A stretch of DNA of 14,760 nt from JBFWIL01 sp050256015 (GTDB lineage Bacteria; Bacteroidota; Bacteroidia; Bacteroidales; Prolixibacteraceae), in the NCBI GenBank assembly GCA_050256015.1, contig JBFWIL010000038.1, positions 1 to 14,760 on the forward strand. The letters are read 5' to 3'. This document shows positions 6,951 to 14,700 of this stretch, piece by piece. The position numbers were made by a program, and so were the translations under genes. The notes below the pieces were generated by a model. That model saw only the letters and a program-made list of their open reading frames with translations. It was not told where the DNA came from and did not search any database. Each line of letters starts with the position of its first letter. Positions within the stretch are counted from its first letter, which is position 1.

Positions 6951-7526
6951 ATGGGATCTATCAAAGGCTCCAAAACCGAGCAAAACCTGCTGAAAGCATT
7001 TGCCGGGGAATCACAGGCAAAGAACCGTTATGAATTCTTTGCCAAACAGGCCCGTACGGAAGGACTGGAACAGATAGCTGCCCTCTTTGAGGAAACCGCC
7101 CTGAATGAACAGGCACACGCCAAACGTTTCTTCAGTTTTCTGGAAGGAGGCATGGTCGAAGTTACCGCCGGATACCCGGCCGGAAAAGTCGGCACCACCC
7201 TGGAGAACCTGCAGGCTGCCGCTGCCGGCGAAAACGAGGAATGGACTGAACTGTATCCGGAATTTGCCCGTGTGGCCGAAGAGGAAGGCTTTAAAAACAT
7301 TGCCGTGGTCTTCAAGACCATTGCCAAAATTGAAAAACATCACGAAGAACGCTACCGCATCCTCTATCAGAATCTGGAAACCGGAAAAGTTTTTGAACGG
7401 GAAGACAAAGTTACCTGGAAATGCCGCATCTGCGGATTCCTTCACGAATCCAGACGCCCCCCGAAGAAATGCCCGGCCTGCGAAGCAGAACAGGCTTTCT
7501 TTGAAATCAATGTGGAAAATTACTGA
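6951..7526 (+). CDS. rbr: Rubrerythrin (diiron peroxidase with C-terminal rubredoxin domain)
   Basis: Rubrerythrin reduces hydrogen peroxide in the cytoplasm of anaerobes and microaerophiles. The 191-residue protein has a four-helix ferritin-like domain with all diiron ligands in place: E20, E53, H56, E94, E97, E128 and H131 (GES, NEQAH, GENEE and IEKHHEE motifs). A linker leads to a rubredoxin domain with C158, C161, C174 and C177 (CRICG and CPAC). The length is that of classical two-domain rubrerythrin. The gene stands alone on the plus strand, divergent from sufE and convergent with sufS, so it splits the suf cluster. It may share oxidative or iron regulation with the flanking genes, but this is inference from position and the nearby inverted repeat. 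Confidence 0.97.
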   Translation: MGSIKGSKTEQNLLKAFAGESQAKNRYEFFAKQARTEGLEQIAALFEETALNEQAHAKRFFSFLEGGMVEVTAGYPAGKVGTTLENLQAAAAGENEEWTELYPEFARVAEEEGFKNIAVVFKTIAKIEKHHEERYRILYQNLETGKVFEREDKVTWKCRICGFLHESRRPPKKCPACEAEQAFFEINVENY

Positions 7527-7527
7527 T

Positions 7528-7540
7528 CCGGTCAAACCGG
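7528..7540 (+). other. Short GC-rich hairpin just after the rubrerythrin stop
   Basis: CCGGT-CAA-ACCGG forms a tight 5-bp hairpin directly after the TGA at 7524-7526. It is not followed by a T run, so it is not a classical intrinsic terminator; it could stabilise the 3' end or be part of a weak terminator between the convergent rubrerythrin and sufS genes. Confidence 0.35.
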
Positions 7541-7611
7541 CATTATCGGCTAACTGAAAGGGTTCGTAACTGGATATCTGCCCGGCGTCATGCTACAAAG
7601 TAAACCGGTCG

Positions 7612-8835
7612 CTAACGAAACATTGCGATAGCTTTCTGCAGCGCCTCCCTGAACCGGTCAATTTCCTCCGGGGTGTTGTAAACAGCAAAGGAAACACGCA
7701 CAGCTCCCGGGATTCCGTAATGATCCATCACCGGATCAGCACACAGACGCCCGGTGCGGACAGCTATACCCATTTTGTCGAGCATCACCCCCAGGTCATA
7801 GGGATGAATGCCCTCCACGTTAAAGGAGACCACCCCGGCCTTTTGCTGCTGGGTACCATAAATGGTCAGTCCCGGTATTTGCACCAGCTTTTCCGTGCAG
7901 TATTCCAACAATCTTGTTTCATAAACCCCGACTGCTTCAACCCCCAGTCCCTGCAAATAGCGGATGGCCTCACCAAAGGCAATCACCCCGCTGATATCGG
8001 GGGTCCCCGCTTCAAACCGATACGGGATGCTGTTATAGGTGGTTTTCTCAAAACGCACCTCGGAGATCATCTCCCCTCCCCCCTGGTATGGAGGTATCTG
8101 CTCCAGCAATTCCTTTTTCCCGTAGAGCACGCCAACCCCGTTGGGGCCGTACATTTTGTGAGCCGAAAAAGCATAAAAGTCGGCTCCCAGTTCCTGCACG
8201 TCAACCGGCATATGGCTGACAGACTGGGCCCCGTCGACCAGCACACGTATGCCATGACGACGGGCTATGGAACATATCTCCTTCACCGGATTCACGGTTC
8301 CCAGCGTATTGGAGACATGTGTCACGGCAATGAGCCGGGTCCGGCCATTAATCAGCTCCTCCAGTTTTTCCGTCTGCAGACGGCCGTCATCAGCAAAGGG
8401 AAGCACCCGAATCCGGGCACCTTTACGCAGAGCCATCATCTGCCACGGCACGATGTTGGCATGGTGTTCCATCTCCGAGATAATCAGCTCGTCGTCCTCC
8501 CCCACAAAAGCTTCCCCAAAGGAAAAAGCGGCCAGGTTGATGCTCTCGGTCGTCCCCTTGGTAAAAATGATCTCCTCCCGTGCCGAAGCATGAATCAAGT
8601 CCCTAACTAAATCGCGCACCGCCTCAAACTCGGTTGTGGCTTTGTCGGCCAGGTAATGGGCACCTCGGTGAATATTACCGTAATATTCCAGATAAAGCTG
8701 TTCCTCCTTCTTCAGCACGGCCAGTACTTTCTGGGCGGAAGCTGCGCTGTCCAGGTAAATCAGCGGCTTTCCGTAAACCTGCTGGTCCAGGATCGGAAAT
8801 TCTTTCCGGATGTGTTCACTATCGGATAATGTCAT
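7612..8835 (-). CDS. sufS: Cysteine desulfurase SufS
   Basis: SufS is a PLP-dependent group II cysteine desulfurase. It removes sulfur from cysteine as a persulfide and hands it to SufE. The 407-residue length is usual. Visible are the cofactor-contact EMEHHAN (H124), VDGAQ with D201, the PLP-binding lysine K227 in SAHKMYGPNG, and the catalytic cysteine C365 in RTGRLCADP. Group II enzymes commonly have HH before that cysteine, so the RL here is a mild deviation. The gene starts 8 nt after sufD and is the last gene of the sufBCDS transcript; the convergent rubrerythrin follows. NifS/CsdA-type relatives are the only alternative and the context excludes them in practice. Confidence 0.96.
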   Translation of the reverse strand: MTLSDSEHIRKEFPILDQQVYGKPLIYLDSAASAQKVLAVLKKEEQLYLEYYGNIHRGAHYLADKATTEFEAVRDLVRDLIHASAREEIIFTKGTTESINLAAFSFGEAFVGEDDELIISEMEHHANIVPWQMMALRKGARIRVLPFADDGRLQTEKLEELINGRTRLIAVTHVSNTLGTVNPVKEICSIARRHGIRVLVDGAQSVSHMPVDVQELGADFYAFSAHKMYGPNGVGVLYGKKELLEQIPPYQGGGEMISEVRFEKTTYNSIPYRFEAGTPDISGVIAFGEAIRYLQGLGVEAVGVYETRLLEYCTEKLVQIPGLTIYGTQQQKAGVVSFNVEGIHPYDLGVMLDKMGIAVRTGRLCADPVMDHYGIPGAVRVSFAVYNTPEEIDRFREALQKAIAMFR

Positions 8836-8843
8836 GATTCCGT

Positions 8844-10211
8844 TTACTTCATATCACAGGAATGACAGCGGGCCAATTCGCCGCGCAGCCGTTTATCGAC
8901 CAGCTCATCAATGCGGTTCCGCAGCGGCTCAATCCGGATTTCCTGGATCACCTCATGGGCAAAGGCATTCATCAGCATCAGCCGGGCCTCGGCCTCTCCA
9001 ATACCCCGGGCCCGCAAGTAAAAAAGAGCTTCCTCATCAATCTGTCCCACCGTGGCACCGTGGCTGCACTTCACATCATCGGCGTCAATAATGAGCTGAG
9101 GTTTCGTATTCATACGGGCCGTATCGGTAAGCAACACATTGTTGTTCCGCTGAAAAGCATTGGTTTTCTGTGCATCGCGTGCCACGTTGATCTTCCCGGA
9201 AAAAGCGCCCGCCGAATCCTCGTTAAGTACATTTTTATACAGCTGGTTACTCATGCAACATGCCTTTTTGTGGGCCACACTGGTATAGTTATCCACATGC
9301 TGGCGCTTGTCGGTAAATGACATGCCGAACAGGTGCGCCTCGGCATGTTCCCCGTCCAATGCAACGTTCAGATTATTGCGGATCAATCCGCCATGCAGGC
9401 TGGCTACACAAGTCAGCAGGTTGGAGTTCTCCTCCTGCCGCACAAAAGCCGAATTTATGCAATGGGCCTGGTCGTGCTGATTCTGCACCACGTAAAAATC
9501 GGTTACCGAATCCCCTCGGGCAAAGATCTCCGTTACGCTGTTCGACAGGGCTTCACAGGAGTCCCAGCTGTGATCACAGAAGAGTACCCGGGCCTGACTG
9601 TTCCGGCCCACCACAATCAGGTTACGCTGGGTCGCCAGAACAGGGTCCTTTCCACTCAGCAGGTTAATCACCTGAATGGGTTTTTCCAGCGCCAGTCTGT
9701 CGGGCACCACCAGCAGGAAACCGTCCTGAGCCAAGGCTGTGTTCAGAGCCACCAGCGGATCGTCTGACAATCCGGCAAGCCCGTTTAACGTGTCCTGAAG
9801 CAGGTCAGGATGATCCACTGCAATCTGCCGGATGCTTCCGGCAACCACACCTTCGGGCAATCCCTGCAAAGGTTTATTCCCCAAATAATACCATCCGTTT
9901 ATAAACAAAATGGTATGCGTATTGAGCAGCGGCACCTCGCAACGGAACACTTCCTCCAGCCTGGTTTCCGGATCCGGGTAACAAAAAGCCGGCCGGTAGT
10001 CACGCTCAAATACCGGGACGAGATTGGTGTATTTGTAATCTTCATTCTTCAGACAGGGTACTCCGGTTTGTTCAAAACGTCTTATAGCAGGCCCGCGCAT
10101 CCGGTTTAACACGGGCGAAGACCCCTCGTCCAGCATCTGACGGTTCGCCTCAAACATACGAACATATTTTTCACTGACAGCTGCCTGTTGTTCTATTGCA
10201 GTTCGGGTCAT
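8844..10211 (-). CDS. sufD: Fe-S cluster assembly scaffold protein SufD
   Basis: SufD pairs with SufB and the ATPase SufC in the SufBC2D complex that builds clusters and helps obtain iron. The 455-residue protein has the SufBD beta-helix in its C-terminal half. The key motif KCSHGAT contains H384, equivalent to the His of E. coli SufD thought to act at the SufB-SufD interface, within LIIDADDVKCSHG. The C-terminal helices include IRIEPLRNRIDELV. The last residues contain a CX2C (C449, C452). I do not know whether it matters. Its ATG overlaps the sufC stop by one base (TAATG), so translation is coupled; sufS follows after 8 nt. Confidence 0.94.
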   Translation of the reverse strand: MTRTAIEQQAAVSEKYVRMFEANRQMLDEGSSPVLNRMRGPAIRRFEQTGVPCLKNEDYKYTNLVPVFERDYRPAFCYPDPETRLEEVFRCEVPLLNTHTILFINGWYYLGNKPLQGLPEGVVAGSIRQIAVDHPDLLQDTLNGLAGLSDDPLVALNTALAQDGFLLVVPDRLALEKPIQVINLLSGKDPVLATQRNLIVVGRNSQARVLFCDHSWDSCEALSNSVTEIFARGDSVTDFYVVQNQHDQAHCINSAFVRQEENSNLLTCVASLHGGLIRNNLNVALDGEHAEAHLFGMSFTDKRQHVDNYTSVAHKKACCMSNQLYKNVLNEDSAGAFSGKINVARDAQKTNAFQRNNNVLLTDTARMNTKPQLIIDADDVKCSHGATVGQIDEEALFYLRARGIGEAEARLMLMNAFAHEVIQEIRIEPLRNRIDELVDKRLRGELARCHSCDMK

Positions 10212-10960
10212 TACACAAGTTCCTTTTTAATCCAGTCGTATCCTTTTTCCTCCAGTTCCAGGGCCAGTTCCTTTCCGGCCGATTTCACAATACGCCCTTT
10301 GTACAGCACATGCACATAATCCGGCACAATGTATTCAAGCAAGCGCTGGTAATGGGTGATCACGATTACCGAACGCTGCGGATCCTTCAGCGCATTGACC
10401 CCCCCGGCCACCACCTTCAGCGCATCGATATCCAGTCCGGAGTCGGTCTCATCGAGGATAGCCAGTTTGGGTTCCAGCATGGCCATCTGAAAAATCTCAT
10501 TTTTCTTTTTCTCTCCCCCGGAAAACCCTTCATTAACCGAACGGTTGGTAAGCTGGGAATCCAGGTGCAGCAGTTCCTTCTTCTCACGCATCAGTTTCAG
10601 AAACTCAGCAGCAGAAAGCGGGTTCTCGCCCCGGAATTTGCGGTGTTCATTCACCGAAGCCTTCAGAAAGCTCACCATGGGCACGCCCGGAATTTCCACC
10701 GGATACTGAAAACTAAGAAACAAACCCTTCCGGGCCCGGTCCTCGGGAGCAATATCCAGCAGGTCTTCCCCCTGAAATTCCACTTCACCTTCAGTCACCT
10801 CATAATCCTCTTTACCGGCCAACACATTACCCAGGGTGCTTTTCCCGGAACCGTTGGGCCCCATAATCGCATGAATTTCTCCCGGTCTAACACGGAGATT
10901 GATCCCTTTCAGAATTTCATTACCTTCAACGGCTACTTTCAAATTTTTTATCGTCAGCAT
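10211..10960 (-). CDS. sufC: Fe-S assembly ATPase SufC
   Basis: SufC is the ABC-type ATPase that drives conformational change in the SufBC2D scaffold; it is soluble, with no membrane partner. The 249-residue protein has Walker A GPNGSGKS (34-41), a Q-loop at Q85, the signature FSGGEKKK (146-153), Walker B AILDE with D170 and E171, and the switch histidine H203. NEGFSGGEKKKNE and the DSGLDIDAL segment are typical of SufC and distinguish it from transporter ATPases. It lies 58 nt downstream of sufB and overlaps sufD by one base. Confidence 0.97.
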   Translation of the reverse strand: MLTIKNLKVAVEGNEILKGINLRVRPGEIHAIMGPNGSGKSTLGNVLAGKEDYEVTEGEVEFQGEDLLDIAPEDRARKGLFLSFQYPVEIPGVPMVSFLKASVNEHRKFRGENPLSAAEFLKLMREKKELLHLDSQLTNRSVNEGFSGGEKKKNEIFQMAMLEPKLAILDETDSGLDIDALKVVAGGVNALKDPQRSVIVITHYQRLLEYIVPDYVHVLYKGRIVKSAGKELALELEEKGYDWIKKELV

Positions 10961-11018
10961 GATCTCTCAATTCGTCAAATGATTTTACTAATATTTTCTA
11001 CGGAAACCGGCCACTGGC

Positions 11019-12464
11019 TTATCCAACACTGCCTTCCAGACTGATCTCGAGCAGCTTCTGAGCTTCCACGGCAAACTCCATGGGCAGTTTATTCAACACA
11101 TCGCGGGCATAACCGTTCACAATCATACCGATGGCATCCTGGGTAGAAATACCCCGCTGGTTGCAATAAAAAATCTGATCTTCACCAATCTTCGATGTTG
11201 TGGCTTCGTGTTCCACCACGGCACTTTTGTTGCCCACTTCAATATATGGAAAGGTATGCGCCCCGCAGGTGGAGCCCAGCAGCAGGGAATCGCACTGAGA
11301 AAAATTCCGGGCGTTGGCAGCCCCCGGCAGAACTTTGACCAGTCCGCGATAAGCATTGGCGCTCCTTCCGGAAGATATCCCCTTGGAAACAACGGTGCTT
11401 TTTGTGTTTTTCCCGATATGGATCATCTTGGTCCCCGTATCGGCCTGCTGAAAATGATTCGTTACCGCCACCGAATTAAATTCGCCCACGGCGTTATCGC
11501 CCATCAGCACGCAGCTGGGGTATTTCCAGGTTATGGCCGAACCGGTTTCCACCTGGGTCCAGCTGATCTTCGACGATTCCCCCCGACAGATTCCCCGCTT
11601 GGTTACAAAATTGTACACTCCGCCCTTCCCTTCTTTATCTCCCGGGTACCAGTTCTGTACCGTAGAATACTTCACTTCGGCCCGGTCGAGCACGATGATC
11701 TCAACCACCGCGGCATGCAACTGATTTTCATCACGCATGGGAGCCGTACATCCCTCCAGGTAACTTACATAGCTGTCGTCGTCGGCCACAATCAGCGTCC
11801 GTTCAAACTGGCCGGTTCCGGCTGCATTGATCCGGAAATAAGTAGACAGCTCCATAGGACAGCGCACCCCCCTGGGAATATAGCAAAACGAACCGTCGGA
11901 GAAAACAGCCGAGTTCAGGGCCGCAAAGAAATTGTCGGATACCGGCACCGCCCTGCCCAGGTATTTCCTCACCAGGTCGGGATGCTCTTTCACCGCATCA
12001 CTAAACGAACAAAAAATAATTCCTCTCTCCGCCAAAGTTTTCTTAAAGGTGGTTTTCACCGACACGCTGTCAATCACCGCATCCACTGCAACCCCCGCCA
12101 GCACTTTCTGTTCTTCCAGCGGAATTCCAAGTTTATTAAAGGTCTCCAGTAATTCCGGATCCACCTCGTTCAGGCTTTCGTATTTCGGATTCTTTTTCGG
12201 AGCGGAATAATAACTGATATCCTGAAAGTCAATTTCCGGCAAACGCAGATAAGGCCATTTGGGAATAGTCATTTTTTTCCACTTTCGGAAGGCTTCCAGC
12301 CGGAACTGAAGCATAAATTCCGGTTCCTCCTTTTTTGCAGAAATAACCCGGATCACATCTTCGTTCAGCCCTTTGGGAAGAGTATCTGTTTCAAAATCCG
12401 AAACAAACCCGAATTTGTATTCCCCGGAAGTAACTTTTTTCAGGATTTTATCTTGTTCTGTCAT
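11019..12464 (-). CDS. sufB: Fe-S cluster assembly scaffold protein SufB
   Basis: SufB is the main scaffold subunit on which nascent iron-sulfur clusters form. From the ATG at 12464 it has 481 residues, the usual length in Bacteroidota. The N-terminal helical part has EYKFGFVSD and GLNEDVIR; the beta-helix core ends in the diagnostic block with C391 (NFSQCDSLLLG) and the VEHEATTS motif (E418, H419, E420), which correspond to the functional Cys and Glu/His of E. coli SufB. The frame is open 10 codons further, to an ATG at 12494, but that extension is not family-like and overlaps a leader stem-loop. It is the first gene of sufBCDS, read from a promoter overlapping that of thiL. Confidence 0.96.
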   Translation of the reverse strand: MTEQDKILKKVTSGEYKFGFVSDFETDTLPKGLNEDVIRVISAKKEEPEFMLQFRLEAFRKWKKMTIPKWPYLRLPEIDFQDISYYSAPKKNPKYESLNEVDPELLETFNKLGIPLEEQKVLAGVAVDAVIDSVSVKTTFKKTLAERGIIFCSFSDAVKEHPDLVRKYLGRAVPVSDNFFAALNSAVFSDGSFCYIPRGVRCPMELSTYFRINAAGTGQFERTLIVADDDSYVSYLEGCTAPMRDENQLHAAVVEIIVLDRAEVKYSTVQNWYPGDKEGKGGVYNFVTKRGICRGESSKISWTQVETGSAITWKYPSCVLMGDNAVGEFNSVAVTNHFQQADTGTKMIHIGKNTKSTVVSKGISSGRSANAYRGLVKVLPGAANARNFSQCDSLLLGSTCGAHTFPYIEVGNKSAVVEHEATTSKIGEDQIFYCNQRGISTQDAIGMIVNGYARDVLNKLPMEFAVEAQKLLEISLEGSVG

Positions 12465-12487
12465 ATACGCAATCTTAAATCCACATC

Positions 12488-12511
12488 GCCGCATTTATGA
12501 CAAATGCCGGC
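12488..12511 (-). promoter_or_regulatory. Stem-loop in the sufB 5' leader
   Basis: GCC-GCATTT (12488-12496) can pair with AAATGC-c-GGC (12502-12511) around a 5-nt loop, giving nine pairs and one bulge. It lies between the predicted suf transcription start (about 12528) and the sufB ATG (12464), so it would form in the mRNA leader, or act as a downstream operator in DNA. The overlapping palindrome ATGCCGGCAT (12504-12513) adds symmetry. Confidence 0.4.
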
Positions 12512-12530
12512 ATGCTCTGTTTAAAAACAA

Positions 12531-12561
12531 TTGCAAAGATAATGAAGTAAAGCTATTTTTG
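12531..12561 (+). promoter_or_regulatory. thiL promoter (Bacteroidota -33/-7 type)
   Basis: TTG at 12531-12533 and TATTTTTG at 12554-12561 are separated by exactly 20 nt and match the TTTG/TAnnTTTG pattern; the -7 box is a perfect match. Transcription would start near 12567, giving a leader of about 40 nt before the ATG at 12608. Confidence 0.65.
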
Positions 12562-12564
12562 CAG
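12534..12564 (-). promoter_or_regulatory. suf operon promoter (Bacteroidota -33/-7 type), overlapping the thiL promoter
   Basis: On the minus strand TATCTTTG (12541-12534) is a perfect TAnnTTTG box. CTG at 12564-12562 stands at the ideal 20-nt spacing as a one-mismatch -33 element. Transcription would start near 12528, leaving a leader of about 64 nt. Its -7 box abuts the -33 box of the divergent thiL promoter, so two polymerases could not bind at once. Confidence 0.6.
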
Positions 12565-12607
12565 AGAGAAAAGGATATTTCACACCTTCATGTCTGATTT
12601 TTAAGAA

Positions 12608-13648
12608 ATGGATAATACACCCAAAACAACACCGGTTTCCCAACTGGGAGAGTTCGGCCTGATCGAGCATCTGACAAAGACAATCAAACCAAAGAATCCG
12701 GGAACGGTCAAAGGCGTCGGCGATGATGCCGCCGTACTCGATTACTCCGACAGGCAGCTGGTGGTAACCACCGACCTGCTGGTCGAGGGAATTCACTTTA
12801 ATCTGATGTATGTCCCGCTGAAACATCTGGGATACAAATCTGTGATGGTCAACCTGTCGGATGTGTTTGCCATGAATGCCCGTCCGAAACAGATCACGGT
12901 TTCGCTCGCTATTTCCGGCAAATTTTCCGTTGAAGCTTTGGAAGAACTGTATGCCGGCATACGGACAGCCTGCAACAAGTACGGGGTTGACCTGGTGGGC
13001 GGAGACACCACCAGTTCGGTAACAGGACTGGTTATCAGCATAACGGCCATCGGGGAAGTGGAAAAAAACAAAGCCGTTTTCCGCAGTGGCGCCCGGGTAA
13101 ACGACCTGATCTGCGTCAGCGGCGACCTGGGTGGAGCCTATATGGGCCTGCAGTTGCTGGAACGGGAAAATGAAGTGTTTAAGGTTAATCCCAAAATGCA
13201 GCCCCAGTTGCAGGGTTACGACTACATCCTGGAGCGTCAACTCAAACCAGAAGCCCGGGGCGACATTATTGAGGCCTTCAACTCCCTGGGCATTCAGCCT
13301 ACAGCCATGATTGATATCAGCGACGGGCTTTCTTCCGAGCTGATGCATATCTGCAAAGCCTCAAAAGTGGGGTGTTCCGTTTACGAAGACCGGATTCCGC
13401 TGGATCCGCAAACCAAAAAATTTGCCGAGGAACTGCACATCAATCCGCTGGTAGCCGCCCTGAACGGAGGCGAAGACTACGAGCTTCTATTCACCATCCA
13501 TCTGTCCGACCACGACAAAGTCAAAAATGATCCGGACATAACGGTGATCGGTCATATCGTGGAAGAGCGCAAGGGGATGAACCTGATTGCAGCCCTGGGC
13601 GGATCGGAAATTCCCCTGCAGGCACAGGGCTGGAATCCTCTGAAATAG
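12608..13648 (+). CDS. thiL: Thiamine-monophosphate kinase
   Basis: ThiL phosphorylates thiamine monophosphate with ATP to give thiamine diphosphate, the active cofactor. The 346-residue protein shows the PurM/ThiL-type nucleotide- and Mg-binding motifs in order: GVGDDAAV (36-43), TTDLLVEGIHF (54-64), NLSDVFAM (82-89), GGDTTSS (131-137), MIDISDGLSSE (234-244) and GGEDYELLF (287-295). The NLSDVFAMNA block distinguishes ThiL from selenophosphate synthase and PurM. No other thiamine gene and no TPP riboswitch is visible nearby. It diverges from sufB and converges on lpxA. Confidence 0.95.
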   Translation: MDNTPKTTPVSQLGEFGLIEHLTKTIKPKNPGTVKGVGDDAAVLDYSDRQLVVTTDLLVEGIHFNLMYVPLKHLGYKSVMVNLSDVFAMNARPKQITVSLAISGKFSVEALEELYAGIRTACNKYGVDLVGGDTTSSVTGLVISITAIGEVEKNKAVFRSGARVNDLICVSGDLGGAYMGLQLLERENEVFKVNPKMQPQLQGYDYILERQLKPEARGDIIEAFNSLGIQPTAMIDISDGLSSELMHICKASKVGCSVYEDRIPLDPQTKKFAEELHINPLVAALNGGEDYELLFTIHLSDHDKVKNDPDITVIGHIVEERKGMNLIAALGGSEIPLQAQGWNPLK

Positions 13649-13709
13649 CTGTGTTTTGCATCCCTTTGCTGAGGCTGTTAGGCTAAAGAGTTACACACAG
13701 CAAAAATAT

Positions 13710-13752
13710 TTCTGCACTGCAGAATAAAAAAACCTGTGAATTGCTTAACAGG
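13710..13752 (-). terminator. Tandem intrinsic terminators of lpxA
   Basis: Reading on the minus strand, 24 nt after the lpxA stop, CCTGT (13752-13748) pairs with ACAGG (13737-13733) and is followed by seven T residues. A second hairpin, TTCTGC-AGT-GCAGAA (13724-13710), follows at once and ends in ATATTTTTG. Neither has a T tract in the plus direction, so they serve lpxA rather than thiL. Confidence 0.6.
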
Positions 13753-13776
13753 CCCTGAATATATTAACATAAGCGA

Positions 13777-14559
13777 TCAATCCGGGAAATATCCGCGAAT
13801 AATGCCCCGTTTGGAATCTTTGACAAAAAGCAGGATCTCATCCCGCTCGGGCGTAGCAGGCATTTCAGCCTCAATAATTTCAACAGCCTGCGAAGTGTTC
13901 AGCCCTTTCTGGTATATGTAACGGTAAATGTCCTGGATCTCACGGATCTTGTCATTGTTGTAATTCCTCCTGCGCAGTCCGATGGAATTGATCCCGACAT
14001 AGGAAAGCGGCTCGCGTCCGGCCTTGATAAAAGGCGGCACATCTTTCCGTACCAGGGAACCTCCTGAAAGCATGACATGCGAACCGATATGGCAAAACTG
14101 ATGCACAGCGGTCATCCCCCCGATAATTACCCAGTCGTCAACCACAACTTCCCCGGCCAGCTGAGTACTGTTTGTCAGTATCACGTTGTTGCCCACCACA
14201 CAGTCGTGGGCAATATGGACATAAGCCATAATCAGACAGTTACTGCCTACAACGGTTTTCCCCCGGGCAACAGTACCACGATGCAAGGTCACAAATTCCC
14301 GAATGGTCGTATTGTCTCCGACCTCAACGGTTGTATATTCCCCCCTGAACTTGAGATCCTGCGGAATGGCACCAATCACTGCTCCCGGAAAAATCCGGCA
14401 ATTTTTGCCAATCCGGGTTCCGGGAAAAATTGTAGCATTGGAACCGATTCGGGTTCCTTCACCGATTTCAACATCTTTATCGATGGAGACAAAAGGCTCA
14501 ATAACTACATTATCAGCTACTTTTGCTTCAGGATGGACATAAGCCAATGGTTGTTTCAT
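13777..14559 (-). CDS. lpxA: Acyl-[ACP]-UDP-N-acetylglucosamine O-acyltransferase LpxA
   Basis: LpxA transfers a 3-hydroxyacyl chain from ACP to the 3-OH of UDP-GlcNAc, the first step of lipid A synthesis in the cytoplasm, so the host makes lipid A. The 260-residue protein is a left-handed beta-helix of hexapeptide repeats to about residue 185, followed by a helical C-terminus (YNNDKIREIQDIYRYIY). The catalytic base is H118 in YVHIAHDC, with H115 alongside, as in H125/H122 of E. coli. VIIGGMTAVHQFCHIG (144-159) is diagnostic for LpxA over LpxD. It lies downstream of an LpxC-FabZ-type gene, the usual Bacteroidota order, but with an unusually long gap of 141 nt. Confidence 0.96.
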   Translation of the reverse strand: MKQPLAYVHPEAKVADNVVIEPFVSIDKDVEIGEGTRIGSNATIFPGTRIGKNCRIFPGAVIGAIPQDLKFRGEYTTVEVGDNTTIREFVTLHRGTVARGKTVVGSNCLIMAYVHIAHDCVVGNNVILTNSTQLAGEVVVDDWVIIGGMTAVHQFCHIGSHVMLSGGSLVRKDVPPFIKAGREPLSYVGINSIGLRRRNYNNDKIREIQDIYRYIYQKGLNTSQAVEIIEAEMPATPERDEILLFVKDSKRGIIRGYFPD

Positions 14560-14566
14560 GTGATGT

Positions 14567-14650
14567 TTATTTAATTGCTAAAGCCACACAAAACTCGCCA
14601 TGACCGTCATCTTCCTGAACGGAAATCAGATTACCCATGGCTCGTTTCAT
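14567..14650 (-). CDS. Possible 27-codon small ORF upstream of lpxA
   Basis: An ATG at 14650 opens a 27-residue frame (MKRAMGNLISVQEDDGHGEF, then CVALAIK) ending in TAA 7 nt before the lpxA start. I recognise no homologue. It fills most of an otherwise empty gap between two genes that are normally packed together, and could be a leader peptide, a decayed insert or chance. Confidence 0.2.
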   Translation of the reverse strand: MKRAMGNLISVQEDDGHGEFCVALAIK

Positions 14651-14677
14651 CTGATAAATTTACAATAATCTCTGAAA

Positions 14678-14694
14678 GCCGGCTGCAATCCGGC
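14678..14694 (-). other. Hairpin just downstream of the LpxC-FabZ-type stop
   Basis: GCCGG (14694-14690 on the minus strand) pairs with CCGGC (14682-14678) around a 7-nt loop, starting 6 nt after the TAG. Only three T residues follow, so it is at best a partial terminator or RNA-processing structure upstream of lpxA. Confidence 0.3.
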
Positions 14695-14700
14695 CAGGCA

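Noticed and set aside
11208..12152. Plus-strand open frame of 314 codons opposite sufB (and similar frames opposite sufC, sufS and queG)
   Set aside because: Composition is His/Pro/Gln-rich with no domain, typical of antisense shadows of conserved genes.
12562..12607. TPP riboswitch in the thiL leader
   Set aside because: The predicted leader is only about 40 nt and lacks the conserved TPP aptamer core.
13648..13701. 7-bp inverted repeat GCTGTGT/ACACAGC after thiL, considered as its terminator
   Set aside because: The arms are separated by about 40 nt and followed by A residues, not T, in the plus direction.
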